This document shows, in pieces, positions 52,261 to 61,300 of a DNA stretch of 64,000 bases. Source of the stretch: HXMU1420-13 sp965601825 (GTDB lineage: Bacteria > Bacteroidota > Rhodothermia > Balneolales > Balneolaceae); assembly GCA_965601825.1 (NCBI GenBank), contig OZ271839.1, positions 2,170,001-2,234,000 of the forward strand. Reading direction: 5' to 3'. The translations under genes were made by a program, and so were the position numbers. A model generated the notes under the pieces. That model saw only the letters and a list, made by a program, of their open reading frames with translations. It did not search any database and was not told where the DNA came from. Numbering within the stretch: position 1 is the first letter of the stretch; each line of letters begins with the position of its first letter.

Positions 52261-53790
52261 TTATTCCGGTTTCATCTGTGGAAAGAATAGAACGTCTCTA
52301 ATCGAGTCTGAGTCTGTCATAATCATCGCTAGTCGATCAATTCCAATTCCAATACCTGCAGTTGGTGGCATTCCGTATTCCAATGCACGGATAAAATCTT
52401 CGTCAATGGTCATTGCTTCTAAATCGCCACCTTCGCGAAGTGCAGCTTGTTCTTCTAATCTGGCTCGCTGATCAATTGGATCGTTTAGCTCTGAGTAGGC
52501 ATTAGCAATCTCTTTTCCATTACAGATACATTCAAATCGCTCAACCAAACCTTCTTTGGATCGATGTTTCTTCGTAAGCGGACTCATCTCAACCGGATAA
52601 TCGATGATGAATGTAGGCTGGATCAGCTTAGGTTCCACATACTCACCAAATATTTCGTCAATAATTTTGGCTACACCGAATGACTCGTCAATCTCGATGC
52701 GCAATTCTTTTGCAATTGGTTTTAGTTCTTCGAGCGACTTCCCGTAAAGATTATGTCCAGTTTCTTTTTCGATGGCTTCAAACATAGGAACTCGAGGCCA
52801 TGGTGCTTTGAAATCAATTTCATGTTCGCCAACAGGAACTTTAGTTGAACCATGAAGATCGATAGCAACCTTTTCAATCATTTTCTCGGTAAAGTCCATC
52901 ATCCAGTTATAGTCTTTGTAAGCAACATACAACTCAACCTGAGTGAATTCGGGATTGTGGAATCTAGATAATCCTTCATTTCTGAAATCTTTTGAGAACT
53001 CATAGACACCATCAAATCCTCCAACAATCAACCTTTTGAGGTACAATTCATTTGCGATTCGTAGATACAAATCCATGTCTAATGTATTGTGATGAGTCAC
53101 AAAAGGTCGAGCAGCAGCACCACCATAAACAGGCTGAAGGATTGGTGTCTCAACTTCTAAATACCCCTCAGTGTTCATAAACTCACGCATAGTTTGAACA
53201 ACCTGAGTTCTCTTTCTGAATGTATCACGAACTTCAGGATTCACAATCAAATCCACATAACGCTGTCTGTAACGTAATTCCTTATCAGCGAATGCGTCGT
53301 AGATCACTTTTTCGCCATCTTCGTTTTCAACTTCTTTTGGAATTGGAATAGGTCGAAGGGTTTTCGTTAAAAACTCAAATTCCTCAGCATGAACAGTTAA
53401 TTCACCAGTTCTGGTTTTAAATACGAATCCTTTAATCCCAACAATATCTCCGATATCAACCATTTTTTTGAAAACGGTATTGTAATTATCAACACCCACG
53501 TCATCTCGGCGAATATAAATCTGAATGGTTCCTTCTGAGTCTTGTAAATTGAAGAAAGCGGCTTTACCCATTATTCGGCGTGTCATTACTCTACCTGCAA
53601 CAGATACTGATTGAGAATCAGGATTAGACTCTTCATCTCTTACCAAACTATCATCGGCTTTAATATCTGTACTGTAATGAGTTACTTCGAAAGAATAGGG
53701 GTAGGGATTTACTCCCATTTCATTAAGTTGAGTAAGTTTCTCTCTCCGTATTTCTTCTTGTTCAGAAAGTGAAATATCTTCTTGGGACAT
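52261..53790 (-). CDS. lysS: Lysyl-tRNA synthetase (class II)
   Basis: A 509-residue enzyme of typical bacterial length that charges tRNA-Lys. The N-terminal OB-fold anticodon domain (about 55-165) has VSVAGRVMTRRIMGKAAFFNLQDSEGTIQIYI. Class II motifs follow: motif 1 around FMNTEGYLEVETPIL, motif 2 around FRNEGLSRFHNPEFTQVELY and motif 3 around AGIGIGIDRLAMIMTDSDSIRDVLFFPQMKPE. It is divergent from the phosphopantetheinyl transferase gene. Confidence 0.98.
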   Translation of the reverse strand: MSQEDISLSEQEEIRREKLTQLNEMGVNPYPYSFEVTHYSTDIKADDSLVRDEESNPDSQSVSVAGRVMTRRIMGKAAFFNLQDSEGTIQIYIRRDDVGVDNYNTVFKKMVDIGDIVGIKGFVFKTRTGELTVHAEEFEFLTKTLRPIPIPKEVENEDGEKVIYDAFADKELRYRQRYVDLIVNPEVRDTFRKRTQVVQTMREFMNTEGYLEVETPILQPVYGGAAARPFVTHHNTLDMDLYLRIANELYLKRLIVGGFDGVYEFSKDFRNEGLSRFHNPEFTQVELYVAYKDYNWMMDFTEKMIEKVAIDLHGSTKVPVGEHEIDFKAPWPRVPMFEAIEKETGHNLYGKSLEELKPIAKELRIEIDESFGVAKIIDEIFGEYVEPKLIQPTFIIDYPVEMSPLTKKHRSKEGLVERFECICNGKEIANAYSELNDPIDQRARLEEQAALREGGDLEAMTIDEDFIRALEYGMPPTAGIGIGIDRLAMIMTDSDSIRDVLFFPQMKPE

Positions 53791-53831
53791 ATAAATTTTT
53801 TGTTACGAAGTTGGGTGCTTTTAGAAGGTTG

Positions 53832-53839
53832 CAAAAATA
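53832..53839 (-). promoter_or_regulatory. TAnnTTTG -7-like box before lysS
   Basis: Read on the minus strand the sequence is TATTTTTG, about 41 bases before the lysS ATG. A TTTG lies 12 bases upstream of it, shorter than the usual spacer. It supports a lysS promoter in the short gap before the divergent gene. Confidence 0.4.
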
Positions 53840-53889
53840 CCGAATTGTGCGCAAAATTGTGGCATCGCAAAATCCATAAAAACTGCACT

Positions 53890-54513
53890 GTGAATCTTAT
53901 TCCAACTCATGAAGTTCCATCGCTACCAACTGATTTTTTAATCGGTTGGGAAGAGCTTCAGGAATACCATGATATCGACATTCCATTTATTGACAAAGAG
54001 TTCATTGAGAGCAATCCAAGTGAAAAAAGAAGGAACGAATATTACTCTTCACGAAAGCTATTTACTGCTTTGTTGAATGAAATGAAGTTACCATTGAACG
54101 AAATACGACTTAAAAAACAGGAACTTGGTAAACCTTATGCTTTAATAAACTCAAAGATGTTATTCACTTCATTCAGTCATTCAAATAACTGGGTAGCCTG
54201 TGCTATTAGTGAGAATCTTGATATTGGAATTGATTGTGAACCATTAGACCGAAAAATTAGTGAGCCTTTACTCAAAAGAATTTTAAGTAAGAGCGAAATG
54301 AAGGGATTGGAATCAGAAACTAAGCTCTCAATTTGGACAATGAAAGAAGCGGTTGTGAAATGTTTGGGTACGGGAATCCGAACGAGTTTGCAGAAGTATA
54401 AACTCACAAGAAAAGATGATTACTATTACGTGGACTTAGAAGAAGGTAGAATTCATGTAGCATCATTTAAATGGGAAGATCACCAATTTGCTGTAGCCTG
54501 GAGAGTTGAATGA
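53890..54513 (+). CDS. 4'-phosphopantetheinyl transferase superfamily protein
   Basis: A protein of about 207 residues if the GTG at 53890 is the start. Longer frames reach into the lysS gene through TTG and lack family sequence, so they are unlikely; the exact start is uncertain. The Sfp-type core is clear: a metal site in IGIDCEPLDRK (replacing GIDIE), and WTMKEAVVKCLGTGI (the WxxKEA motif). An upstream EYYSSRKLFTALLNEMKLP and KQELGKPYAL segment matches the usual substrate-binding region. It activates carrier proteins of fatty acid or secondary metabolite synthesis with coenzyme A. Its ATGA stop/start overlaps the next gene by 4 bases. Confidence 0.85.
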   Translation: MNLIPTHEVPSLPTDFLIGWEELQEYHDIDIPFIDKEFIESNPSEKRRNEYYSSRKLFTALLNEMKLPLNEIRLKKQELGKPYALINSKMLFTSFSHSNNWVACAISENLDIGIDCEPLDRKISEPLLKRILSKSEMKGLESETKLSIWTMKEAVVKCLGTGIRTSLQKYKLTRKDDYYYVDLEEGRIHVASFKWEDHQFAVAWRVE

Positions 54514-55307
54514 ATACATCAGTAAGTATAATTGGATATGGAAGGTTGGGTAAACTCTTTCATAAATCTCTGGAAAAAGAAGGCTATGATAATATCTCGA
54601 TCCTTAGAAAAGAGGATGAAATCCTTCTTTTAAATGATTTAATCCTGATAACAGTACCGGATGGTAACATAGCTGATGTAATAAACGAGATTAATAGCTC
54701 CGGACTTAAACTCAAGGGAAAAACCATTGCACATTGTTCCGGAGTGAGGGGATTGGGTGTGTTTAATGGTCTAAAAGCAAAGAAACTAAAAGTAGGATGT
54801 ATCCATCCATTAATGGCCATAACTGAATCAGCAAATTCATTTCAAGGAATCACTTTTGATGTTTGTGGTGATGAAAAATTTACTGATCAAATATCTTCAT
54901 TGATTCAAGATTTAGGTGCCGAAATGCTAATAGTTGAGGAAGATCAAAAAGCAAAGCTTCATGTAGCAGCGGTTTTGACGTCAAACTATTTGATCACTTT
55001 ATCAGCAATGGCTCAGGATGTTTTTAAAGATGATAATCTTGATTCAAATGAGCTAAAAAAGGCTTTGATTCCTTTGCTTCAATCTGCGATTAACAATTTG
55101 GATTCTCAAACCCCACAAGAGGCATTAACAGGTCCAATTATCCGTTCTGACGTTGATACCATTAAAAAACATTTGGAGATTCTTGAATCTAATCTCGAGT
55201 TAAAATCAGCATATAATTCATTGGGAAAAGAAACAGTCAGGTTGCTAGGCACAGAACTATCGGACGATGTAAAATTAAGCTTAAATAGTTTATTTAATGA
55301 AGCCTGA
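54510..55307 (+). CDS. Rossmann-like/DUF2520 protein
   Basis: A 265-residue protein with an N-terminal Rossmann fold (VSIIGYGRLGKLFHKSL, then DLILITVPDGNIADVI, HCSGVRGLG and CIHPLMAI) followed by the helical DUF2520 domain (about 125-260, with KAKLHVAAVLTSNYLITLSAMAQ, LIPLLQSAINNL and ALTGPIIRSDVDTIKKHLEIL). The whole matches a ketopantoate reductase-like family of unknown reaction that is widespread in Bacteroidota. It overlaps the neighbouring genes by 4 bases upstream and 11 downstream, so all three are one operon. Confidence 0.9.
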   Translation: MNTSVSIIGYGRLGKLFHKSLEKEGYDNISILRKEDEILLLNDLILITVPDGNIADVINEINSSGLKLKGKTIAHCSGVRGLGVFNGLKAKKLKVGCIHPLMAITESANSFQGITFDVCGDEKFTDQISSLIQDLGAEMLIVEEDQKAKLHVAAVLTSNYLITLSAMAQDVFKDDNLDSNELKKALIPLLQSAINNLDSQTPQEALTGPIIRSDVDTIKKHLEILESNLELKSAYNSLGKETVRLLGTELSDDVKLSLNSLFNEA

Positions 55308-55641
55308 AACATCAGATTTCTATCAGCTTGTCTATGAAGTTGTTGCAAAAATTCCCGCTGGTAGGGTTACAAATTATGGAGCTGTTGCAGGCTATCTTGG
55401 CGTAGAATCTGGTGCAAGAATGGTAGGGTATGCCTTAAATAATTATTTAAGCTCAAAACTTGGATTTGAGATTCCTGCACATCGCGTAGTAAATCGTTTA
55501 GGGCAATTAACAGGTAGAGCTTATTTCGAAGGTGATACAATGCGAGAAAGACTGGAACAAGAAGGTGTTGAGTTTATTGAAGAATACACGGTTAATATGA
55601 AAAACCATTTCTGGAATCCATCTTTGGAGTTAAATGAATAA
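55297..55641 (+). CDS. atl: Alkyltransferase-like protein (MGMT fold, no active cysteine)
   Basis: A 114-residue protein with the O6-alkylguanine-DNA alkyltransferase DNA-binding core (VAKIPAGRVTNYGAVAGYLG, GARMVGYALNN). The active-site PCHRV reads PAHRV: the acceptor Cys is Ala, so it cannot repair by itself. Such ATL proteins bind O6-alkylguanine and hand the damage to nucleotide excision repair; one with Ala at this site is known from Thermus. It overlaps the DUF2520 gene and the redoxin gene. Confidence 0.93.
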   Translation: MKPETSDFYQLVYEVVAKIPAGRVTNYGAVAGYLGVESGARMVGYALNNYLSSKLGFEIPAHRVVNRLGQLTGRAYFEGDTMRERLEQEGVEFIEEYTVNMKNHFWNPSLELNE

Positions 55642-56290
55642 ACTATATTCCATATTTCCCTTATTTTGCAGGATGAATTTGAAACCAATGCAAAAAGCTT
55701 TCACAGTTTTATTAGTGTGCTTGGGCTTATCTACTATTGCTTATGCCCAGTCCCCAATTACAATTGGATCACAATTACCCATGGGTGATGAAGGAATGGA
55801 AGAAATTACAGGAAGAAATCTTTCTCTGAATAACATTGCCGAGGGAAATGGACTACTTGTGGTCTTTACAAGCAATACTTGTCCATGGGTACGAAGATGG
55901 CAAGGCCGAATGCGTGATATCGCAAATATTGCCAATGATAACAATATTGGTATGGTTGCAATAAATCCGAATGAAGGATACCGAGACCGCGGTGACAGTT
56001 TAGACGATATGATCAAGCATGCAGATAAAGCCGATTATAATTTCCCATATCTGCTCGACGAGGATCATAAAATTGCAGATGCATTCGGTGCCACTAGAAC
56101 TCCGGAAGTATTCCTTTTCAATGCTGATTTAGAGTTATTTTATAGAGGTGCAATTGATGATAACGCCAACAGTGCCAACGGTGTACAGAACGCTTATGTA
56201 CAATTAGCAATAGAAGCTATGGTATCAGGAAATGAGCTTCAAATAAACACAAGTAATGTGGTTGGTTGTACTATCAAACGATCTAGCTAA
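55634..56290 (+). CDS. Secreted thioredoxin-fold protein (AhpC/TSA-redoxin type)
   Basis: A 218-residue frame; the ATG at 55673 (residue 14) is the likelier start, as it puts a signal peptide (KAFTVLLVCLGLSTIAYAQ) at the N-terminus. The fold pattern VVFTSNTCPWVRRWQGRMRDIA, MVAINPN, FPYLLDEDHKIADAFGATRTPEVFLFN is typical of redoxin-family proteins. The active site has one cysteine (CPWV) without the usual CxxC second Cys, as in several Bacteroidota members. A second Cys near the end (VVGCTIK) might resolve it. It is followed by a strong terminator. Confidence 0.85.
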   Translation: MNKLYSIFPLFCRMNLKPMQKAFTVLLVCLGLSTIAYAQSPITIGSQLPMGDEGMEEITGRNLSLNNIAEGNGLLVVFTSNTCPWVRRWQGRMRDIANIANDNNIGMVAINPNEGYRDRGDSLDDMIKHADKADYNFPYLLDEDHKIADAFGATRTPEVFLFNADLELFYRGAIDDNANSANGVQNAYVQLAIEAMVSGNELQINTSNVVGCTIKRSS

Positions 56291-56319
56291 TATTATTCGA
56301 AAATCCGTATTTTGTTAGA

Positions 56320-56352
56320 CCCCATTCATGAATTTGTTTGGGGATTTTTTTT
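56320..56352 (+). terminator. Intrinsic terminator after the redoxin gene
   Basis: CCCCA at 56320-56324 pairs with TGGGG at 56339-56343 around a 14-base loop, followed by A and eight T (56345-56352). It ends the phosphopantetheinyl transferase to redoxin operon and lies 20 bases before queD. Confidence 0.8.
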
Positions 56353-56372
56353 GCAGACTCTAAATAACATTC

Positions 56373-56762
56373 ATGCCGACCTGGACATTACATACAGAAT
56401 TTAAATTTGATGCAGCACATTTCATTGATGGTTATAACGGAAAATGTGGTCGAATGCATGGACATACATACCGGGTTAAAATGTCGGCAAAATCACACAA
56501 ATTAAACCCTTCAGCTTATTTGGATACAGATGATATGGTGTGTGATTTCAAAGAGTTAAAGTGGGCAGCAAAAGATTCATTAAAAGGTGGTCTCGATCAT
56601 GGAGTTCTAAACGAACTTATGGAAATAAATACTACCGCTGAACGAATTGCTGAATTCATCCACCAAGAGACGAAAAAGAGAATTCCGGGAGAAATTGAAT
56701 TGACTGTTACCGTATGGGAGACAGAAACTAGCTGGGTAGAATATACCGACCGAGATGTATAA
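56373..56762 (+). CDS. queD: 6-carboxy-5,6,7,8-tetrahydropterin synthase
   Basis: A 129-residue enzyme of the QueD/PTPS family, the second step of queuosine precursor (preQ0) synthesis. The zinc ligands are in FDAAHF and MHGHTY, with the catalytic Cys in CGRMHGH. A late VTVWETETSWVEY carries the conserved Glu. Length is normal. It overlaps queE by 8 bases, so the two are translated together. Confidence 0.95.
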   Translation: MPTWTLHTEFKFDAAHFIDGYNGKCGRMHGHTYRVKMSAKSHKLNPSAYLDTDDMVCDFKELKWAAKDSLKGGLDHGVLNELMEINTTAERIAEFIHQETKKRIPGEIELTVTVWETETSWVEYTDRDV

Positions 56763-57405
56763 TCCAGAAGATTTTGTTCCGGTAGAAGTTTCAGAAGAAC
56801 ATCTGCTAGATCAGGAATATCCGATCATGGAACATTTCTACACTATTCAAGGTGAGGGTGTTCATTCTGGTAAAGCAGCATATTTCATCCGAACAGCTGG
56901 TTGTGATGTAGGATGTTGGTGGTGCGACGTAAAAGAAAGCTGGGAAGAAGAAGCTCATCCAAGAATGAAAGTCAGAGAGCTGATCAAGTTTGTTGAAGAT
57001 TCTGGAGCGAAAATGGTTGTTATTACCGGTGGGGAACCATTGCTACATAATTTGGATGCACTCACAATTTGTTTGAAAAACATAGGAGTTCAGACTCATA
57101 TCGAAACGAGTGGTTCATCTCCAATGAGTGGAGTTTTTGATTGGGTTACTTTATCACCAAAACGTTTTAAAGAACCAATTGATGATATTTTCTCATTTGT
57201 TGATGAATTAAAAGTGGTGGTATTAACCAAAAAAGATCTTAAATGGGCAGAAGATAATGCAGCAAAATGCTCAGAAGATGTGAAATTATTACTGCAACCA
57301 GAGTGGGATACCCCAAAATCAATTCCTTTAATTGTAGAGTATGTGAAAGATCATCCAGAATGGGGAATCAGTTTACAAACACATAAATTTCTAAATGTCC
57401 CATAA
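56755..57405 (+). CDS. queE: 7-carboxy-7-deazaguanine synthase
   Basis: A 216-residue radical SAM enzyme that makes 7-carboxy-7-deazaguanine from the QueD product. The iron-sulfur cluster motif is CDVGCWWC (Cx3Cx2C) in RTAGCDVGCWWCDVKESW. The SAM-binding GGEP follows in VVITGGEPLLHN. YTIQGEGVHSGKAAYFIRT is the usual substrate loop start. It overlaps queD and shares one base with the following SDR gene. The later queuosine genes are not in this window. Confidence 0.96.
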   Translation: MYNPEDFVPVEVSEEHLLDQEYPIMEHFYTIQGEGVHSGKAAYFIRTAGCDVGCWWCDVKESWEEEAHPRMKVRELIKFVEDSGAKMVVITGGEPLLHNLDALTICLKNIGVQTHIETSGSSPMSGVFDWVTLSPKRFKEPIDDIFSFVDELKVVVLTKKDLKWAEDNAAKCSEDVKLLLQPEWDTPKSIPLIVEYVKDHPEWGISLQTHKFLNVP

Positions 57406-58118
57406 TGTCTTTCGAGAATGCATCGGTTATAATCACAGGTGGAAGCAAAGGAATCGGATTATCCATCGCAAAAGTATTCGCTCGAGAAACTAATAGGCGA
57501 CTTGTTTTAATAGCTCGAAGTCATGATGATTTAGAAATTGCTAAACAGGAATGCATTAAAGAAGGTGCAAAGGGAGTTGAAATTTTAGCAACTGATTTGT
57601 CAAAACCGGATGCTTTGAAAGAGATGGATTTTGAATCGTTAAATCCCGGGGTTTTGGTTAATAATGCTGGTTCTTTTTTGTTTAAACCACTTGCTGAAAC
57701 GAGTATTCAGGAATTTGAACAACAATTTAAAATCAACACTCAAAGTGCTTTTTTGACTACGAATGCAGTTCTACCTGCCTTTAAAAAACAAGAAAGAGCA
57801 TTAATAGTAAATATCTGTTCACAAGCATCTCTTAAAGGATATGCTCATAGTGGAGCTTATACAATGAGTAAGCATGCACTATTAGGATATTCAAGATCAT
57901 TACGTCAAGAGCTATATGATTCAAATATTGCAGTTTCAGCTATCAATCTTGGTCAAACGTTTAGTACCTCTTGGGATGGGGTAGATGTTGATCCAAACCG
58001 TTTAATTGATCCGGAAGATGTCGGTAAACTGATTTTAAGCCTATCTAATTTAAGCCCTAGAAGTGTAGCTGAAGAAATTATTCTGATGCCACAGGGTGGA
58101 GAAACCAAACCTATGTAA
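57405..58118 (+). CDS. Short-chain dehydrogenase/reductase
   Basis: A 237-residue classical SDR. The NAD(P) site TGGSKGIGLS is at residues 12-21, NNAG follows at about 84, and the catalytic pair is Y-T-M-S-K (YxxxK). The catalytic Ser is in NICSQASLKG. The substrate cannot be told. It shares its first base with the queE stop and so sits in the queD-queE transcript. Confidence 0.93.
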   Translation: MSFENASVIITGGSKGIGLSIAKVFARETNRRLVLIARSHDDLEIAKQECIKEGAKGVEILATDLSKPDALKEMDFESLNPGVLVNNAGSFLFKPLAETSIQEFEQQFKINTQSAFLTTNAVLPAFKKQERALIVNICSQASLKGYAHSGAYTMSKHALLGYSRSLRQELYDSNIAVSAINLGQTFSTSWDGVDVDPNRLIDPEDVGKLILSLSNLSPRSVAEEIILMPQGGETKPM

Positions 58119-58131
58119 AGTTTTAAAAGTC

Positions 58132-58166
58132 GAGGAAATATTTTCAATTATGGAATATTTCGCCTC
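58132..58166 (+). terminator. AT-rich hairpin after the SDR gene
   Basis: GAGG-AAATATT (58132-58142) pairs with AATATTT, two unpaired bases and CCTC (58154-58166). Outer AAGTC and GACTT can add to the stem. No clean T run follows, so termination is likely but not certain. Confidence 0.5.
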
Positions 58167-58277
58167 AGCTTTTGACTTATTTAACTCCATACTTCTTCTG
58201 TTAAATCGACTAATAAAATCATGTATATAACTGTTGATTTCAATTGAAATATCTGTTGAATAATCGATGGTATCATT

Positions 58278-58298
58278 TTTGATTAGTTAGTAATCAAA
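58278..58298. promoter_or_regulatory. Inverted repeat before the FkbM-GT4-GT56 gene
   Basis: TTTGATTA, GTTAG, TAATCAAA is a perfect 8-bp dyad that ends 62 bases before the start codon. It suits an operator in the promoter region of the next gene. No protein is known to match. Confidence 0.4.
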
Positions 58299-58360
58299 GA
58301 CTCGGTGGGTCATCCAACTACTGTGTTCAAATGTCGACTAACTATATGTGAGGTACTACC

Positions 58361-61300
58361 TTGAAATCAATTGAAATCAGAACTAAAGATGACATTGTAA
58401 TCTGTACTCCTAAAGATTTTACGATGTTAACTCCCTATGTGCTTTTCGAAAAATCAGATTGGTACGAACCTGAAATTCAATTTGTAAGAGAATTCATAAA
58501 ACCAGATATGCATTTTGTGGATGTTGGAGCGTGTTTTGGCGTCTATTCACTTATGGCAGCAAACAAGGTTAGTGATAATGGAAAAGTAACCGCATTTGAA
58601 AATGACCTGCTTGCTCGCAATTTCCTCGAGTTGTCAATCAAAACAAATAAATTTGAAAACCTTAGTTTAAATCGAAAAGCAGTTTCCAATAAGATTGCGG
58701 CAGCTAGTTGGCTAAGCGGTTCATCTCCGGAATTGAGTAGGCTCGAAAGCAACGGTCAGGAAAATATTGAGACTATCACGCTTGATTCCTGGTGGACGGA
58801 TGAAGATAAGCCTGCCATTGATTTTATAAAGATAGATATAAATGGAGATGAGCAAACAGTTATAGAAGGTGCATCGAGCCTGTTAAATGAAAATGATGCA
58901 ATTCTTTTAATATCAGTAGAGCCTAATAATTTGAATGACATTAAGGCTGTTTTGAACAAACAAGAGTATGGATTGTTTGAATATCTGCCGGGTTCCGGGA
59001 TTCTTACAGCGTTTCAAGAAACTGAATTAAACTTTAAAAGAAACTTGATAGCTTTAACCGATTCTAAAGCTAATGAGCTTAAAGAGACTGGCTGGGTTCT
59101 AAATGAAGAACTGACTTATGAAGTACCTGATTCTCAACTATGGAGTAGCGTTTTTGAAGATTTACCGTGGACAAACTCTCTCATGTTTGGCTGGGATTAC
59201 ATGGCAGATATGCCAGAAAACAAAACTTATTTTGAAGCACTAAATTATTTAATAGCAGCCGAAAAATTAGTTGATTCACCAGATCAAAATGTTGAAACGA
59301 AAAGTAAGATTACCAGCTATTTAATAGAGTCTGTTCATCGACTAATTGGACTATATAACTCAGGTATAACTAATATATCTATGACATTTACTTTGGTAAG
59401 AGGCTTAATTGCTTTGGGTAAGAGAGATCAGGCTGCTCATATCATGCAACAAATGATTGATGCGACTGCTTTTGGTCAAAAGAATATGGATGCCCCATTA
59501 CCATTTTTGCTACCCATCAAAAACCATGAGTTAACTGAAATAAATACCGAATATTCGAAATGGTTAATGGTTCGAAGTATAGAATCGTGGTTACTTCTTC
59601 AAAATGATTCTACTTATTGGAGTGGTGAGCAAGAACAAAAAATCATTGATATTCTTGAAGGTAATCCTGAAATATCAACACCAATCCAGAATATCCACAA
59701 AATTAGAGCTTATTCAAGAAATGAAGATGAGGAAAAGGAAAAACCAAAAAGTCTCTTATTCATAACCACAGATTTCCCTCCTTATGATGAGGGAAGAATT
59801 GGTCACAGTCTTAGAGCCCATACTTTAGCAAATTTCTTCGCTGAAAATGGGTACGATGTTTATCTCGTAATTCTTGCGAAAATGATCGCAGATAGAGAAG
59901 CGCCTTACATGCATCCGAATATTCAGATCATTAATCCATTGTATCATGAGTTGAAAGTGACAAATGATGAATTGAGTGTTCCGGATTTTTGTGCTGATTT
60001 CATGAGGAAGTATTCAATTCCTACATTGTTGACCAGCTCGCCTCCATTAACATCAAGTCTATTCGGGCTAAAAATTAAGAAGAGTTTAGGTGATTCTATC
60101 TACTGGATAAGTGATTTCCGTGACTTCATTCACATCCATCCGTTAACTAGAAGTAAAGATGAGGAAGGTAATCTAGAGCAAAAAGGATATGAGTTAGAAG
60201 TAATGCAAAATGCCGATGCGGTGTTGAATGTATCAACAGGGATGACAAAAATTGCCAGGGATTTACATTTAGAATTTGACGAACAAATTGATGAAGCCAA
60301 ATTCGAAATCGTAGAGAATGGGTTTATTGAGCAAGAGAAAGTTGAACCAGAAGATGATGTTGTAGCTTTTGCAAAGAAATCGAAAGATGAAGGCAGAATT
60401 GTGATTTATTATGCCGGAACAGGAAGTTTGATAGGTGTTCAACAATTCGAAGGAGTATATAAGGATCTGACTTTCCTATTTGATGTATTTCAGCAGAATC
60501 CTAAAATCGCTAAGAACTTTGCCCTCATCATACAAGGTAAAATTCAGGTGAATATAGATTACCTAAAAAAGCTTAACACTAAACTCAGCTTTAAATTTTT
60601 CGATCCGGTTCCAAATGAAGTAATGCAGGCTAACCTAGAAGTCGCAGATGTTGGTTTAAGCGTGAACTCAGATAAAATTGCAACACCTTATATCATGGGT
60701 GGAAAATTATATGACTATGCAAATTCCGGATTGGCTTTACTTTTAATCTATCCTGATAATCCAAATTCACTACAGGAATTTTCAAGCAAGCATAATGACA
60801 AGTGCTATTTTGCTAATGTATTTGAGCCGGAGTCAGTAAAAGATGTTTTAAGTAAGATTATCATCGAAAAAGATAATCTTGAAGACAGAAAATTTAGTTC
60901 TGAGGAGGTAAAACCTTACAGTCGTAAAGAGCAATACAAGAAAATTTTAGCCCTCATCGAGAAAGGTGATAATGAAAATAGCGGAGGTACGTTTGTTCAT
61001 TTCTGTTACAATTCAGTTTATGCTCAAACTTTAGCTGATTTACTCAAATTCACTAATGAAAACACCAATCAACAACATGTTCTATATGTTGAACAAGAGC
61101 AAACAGTAAAACACTTTTCGGTTGATTTAGAAGCATACAAAGATGCCTTTCTATTTAACAAAAATACCGACAGTCAGTGGATTACAAATGTAATTACAAA
61201 CGATAAAGTCGATGCGATTTTTATGCATGGAATCTTTAGACCATGGCAGTTTAATATTATTGAAGCCATTGGTGAGCATAAGCATGTTGGTTGGATGGTT

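Noticed and set aside
53782..53889. N-terminal extension of the phosphopantetheinyl transferase reaching into lysS
   Set aside because: It starts at TTG, has no family sequence and would overlap the lysS start and the probable lysS promoter.
55634..55672. First ATG of the redoxin gene as the true start
   Set aside because: It would place extra residues before an otherwise clean signal peptide; ATG 55673 is more likely, though both remain possible.
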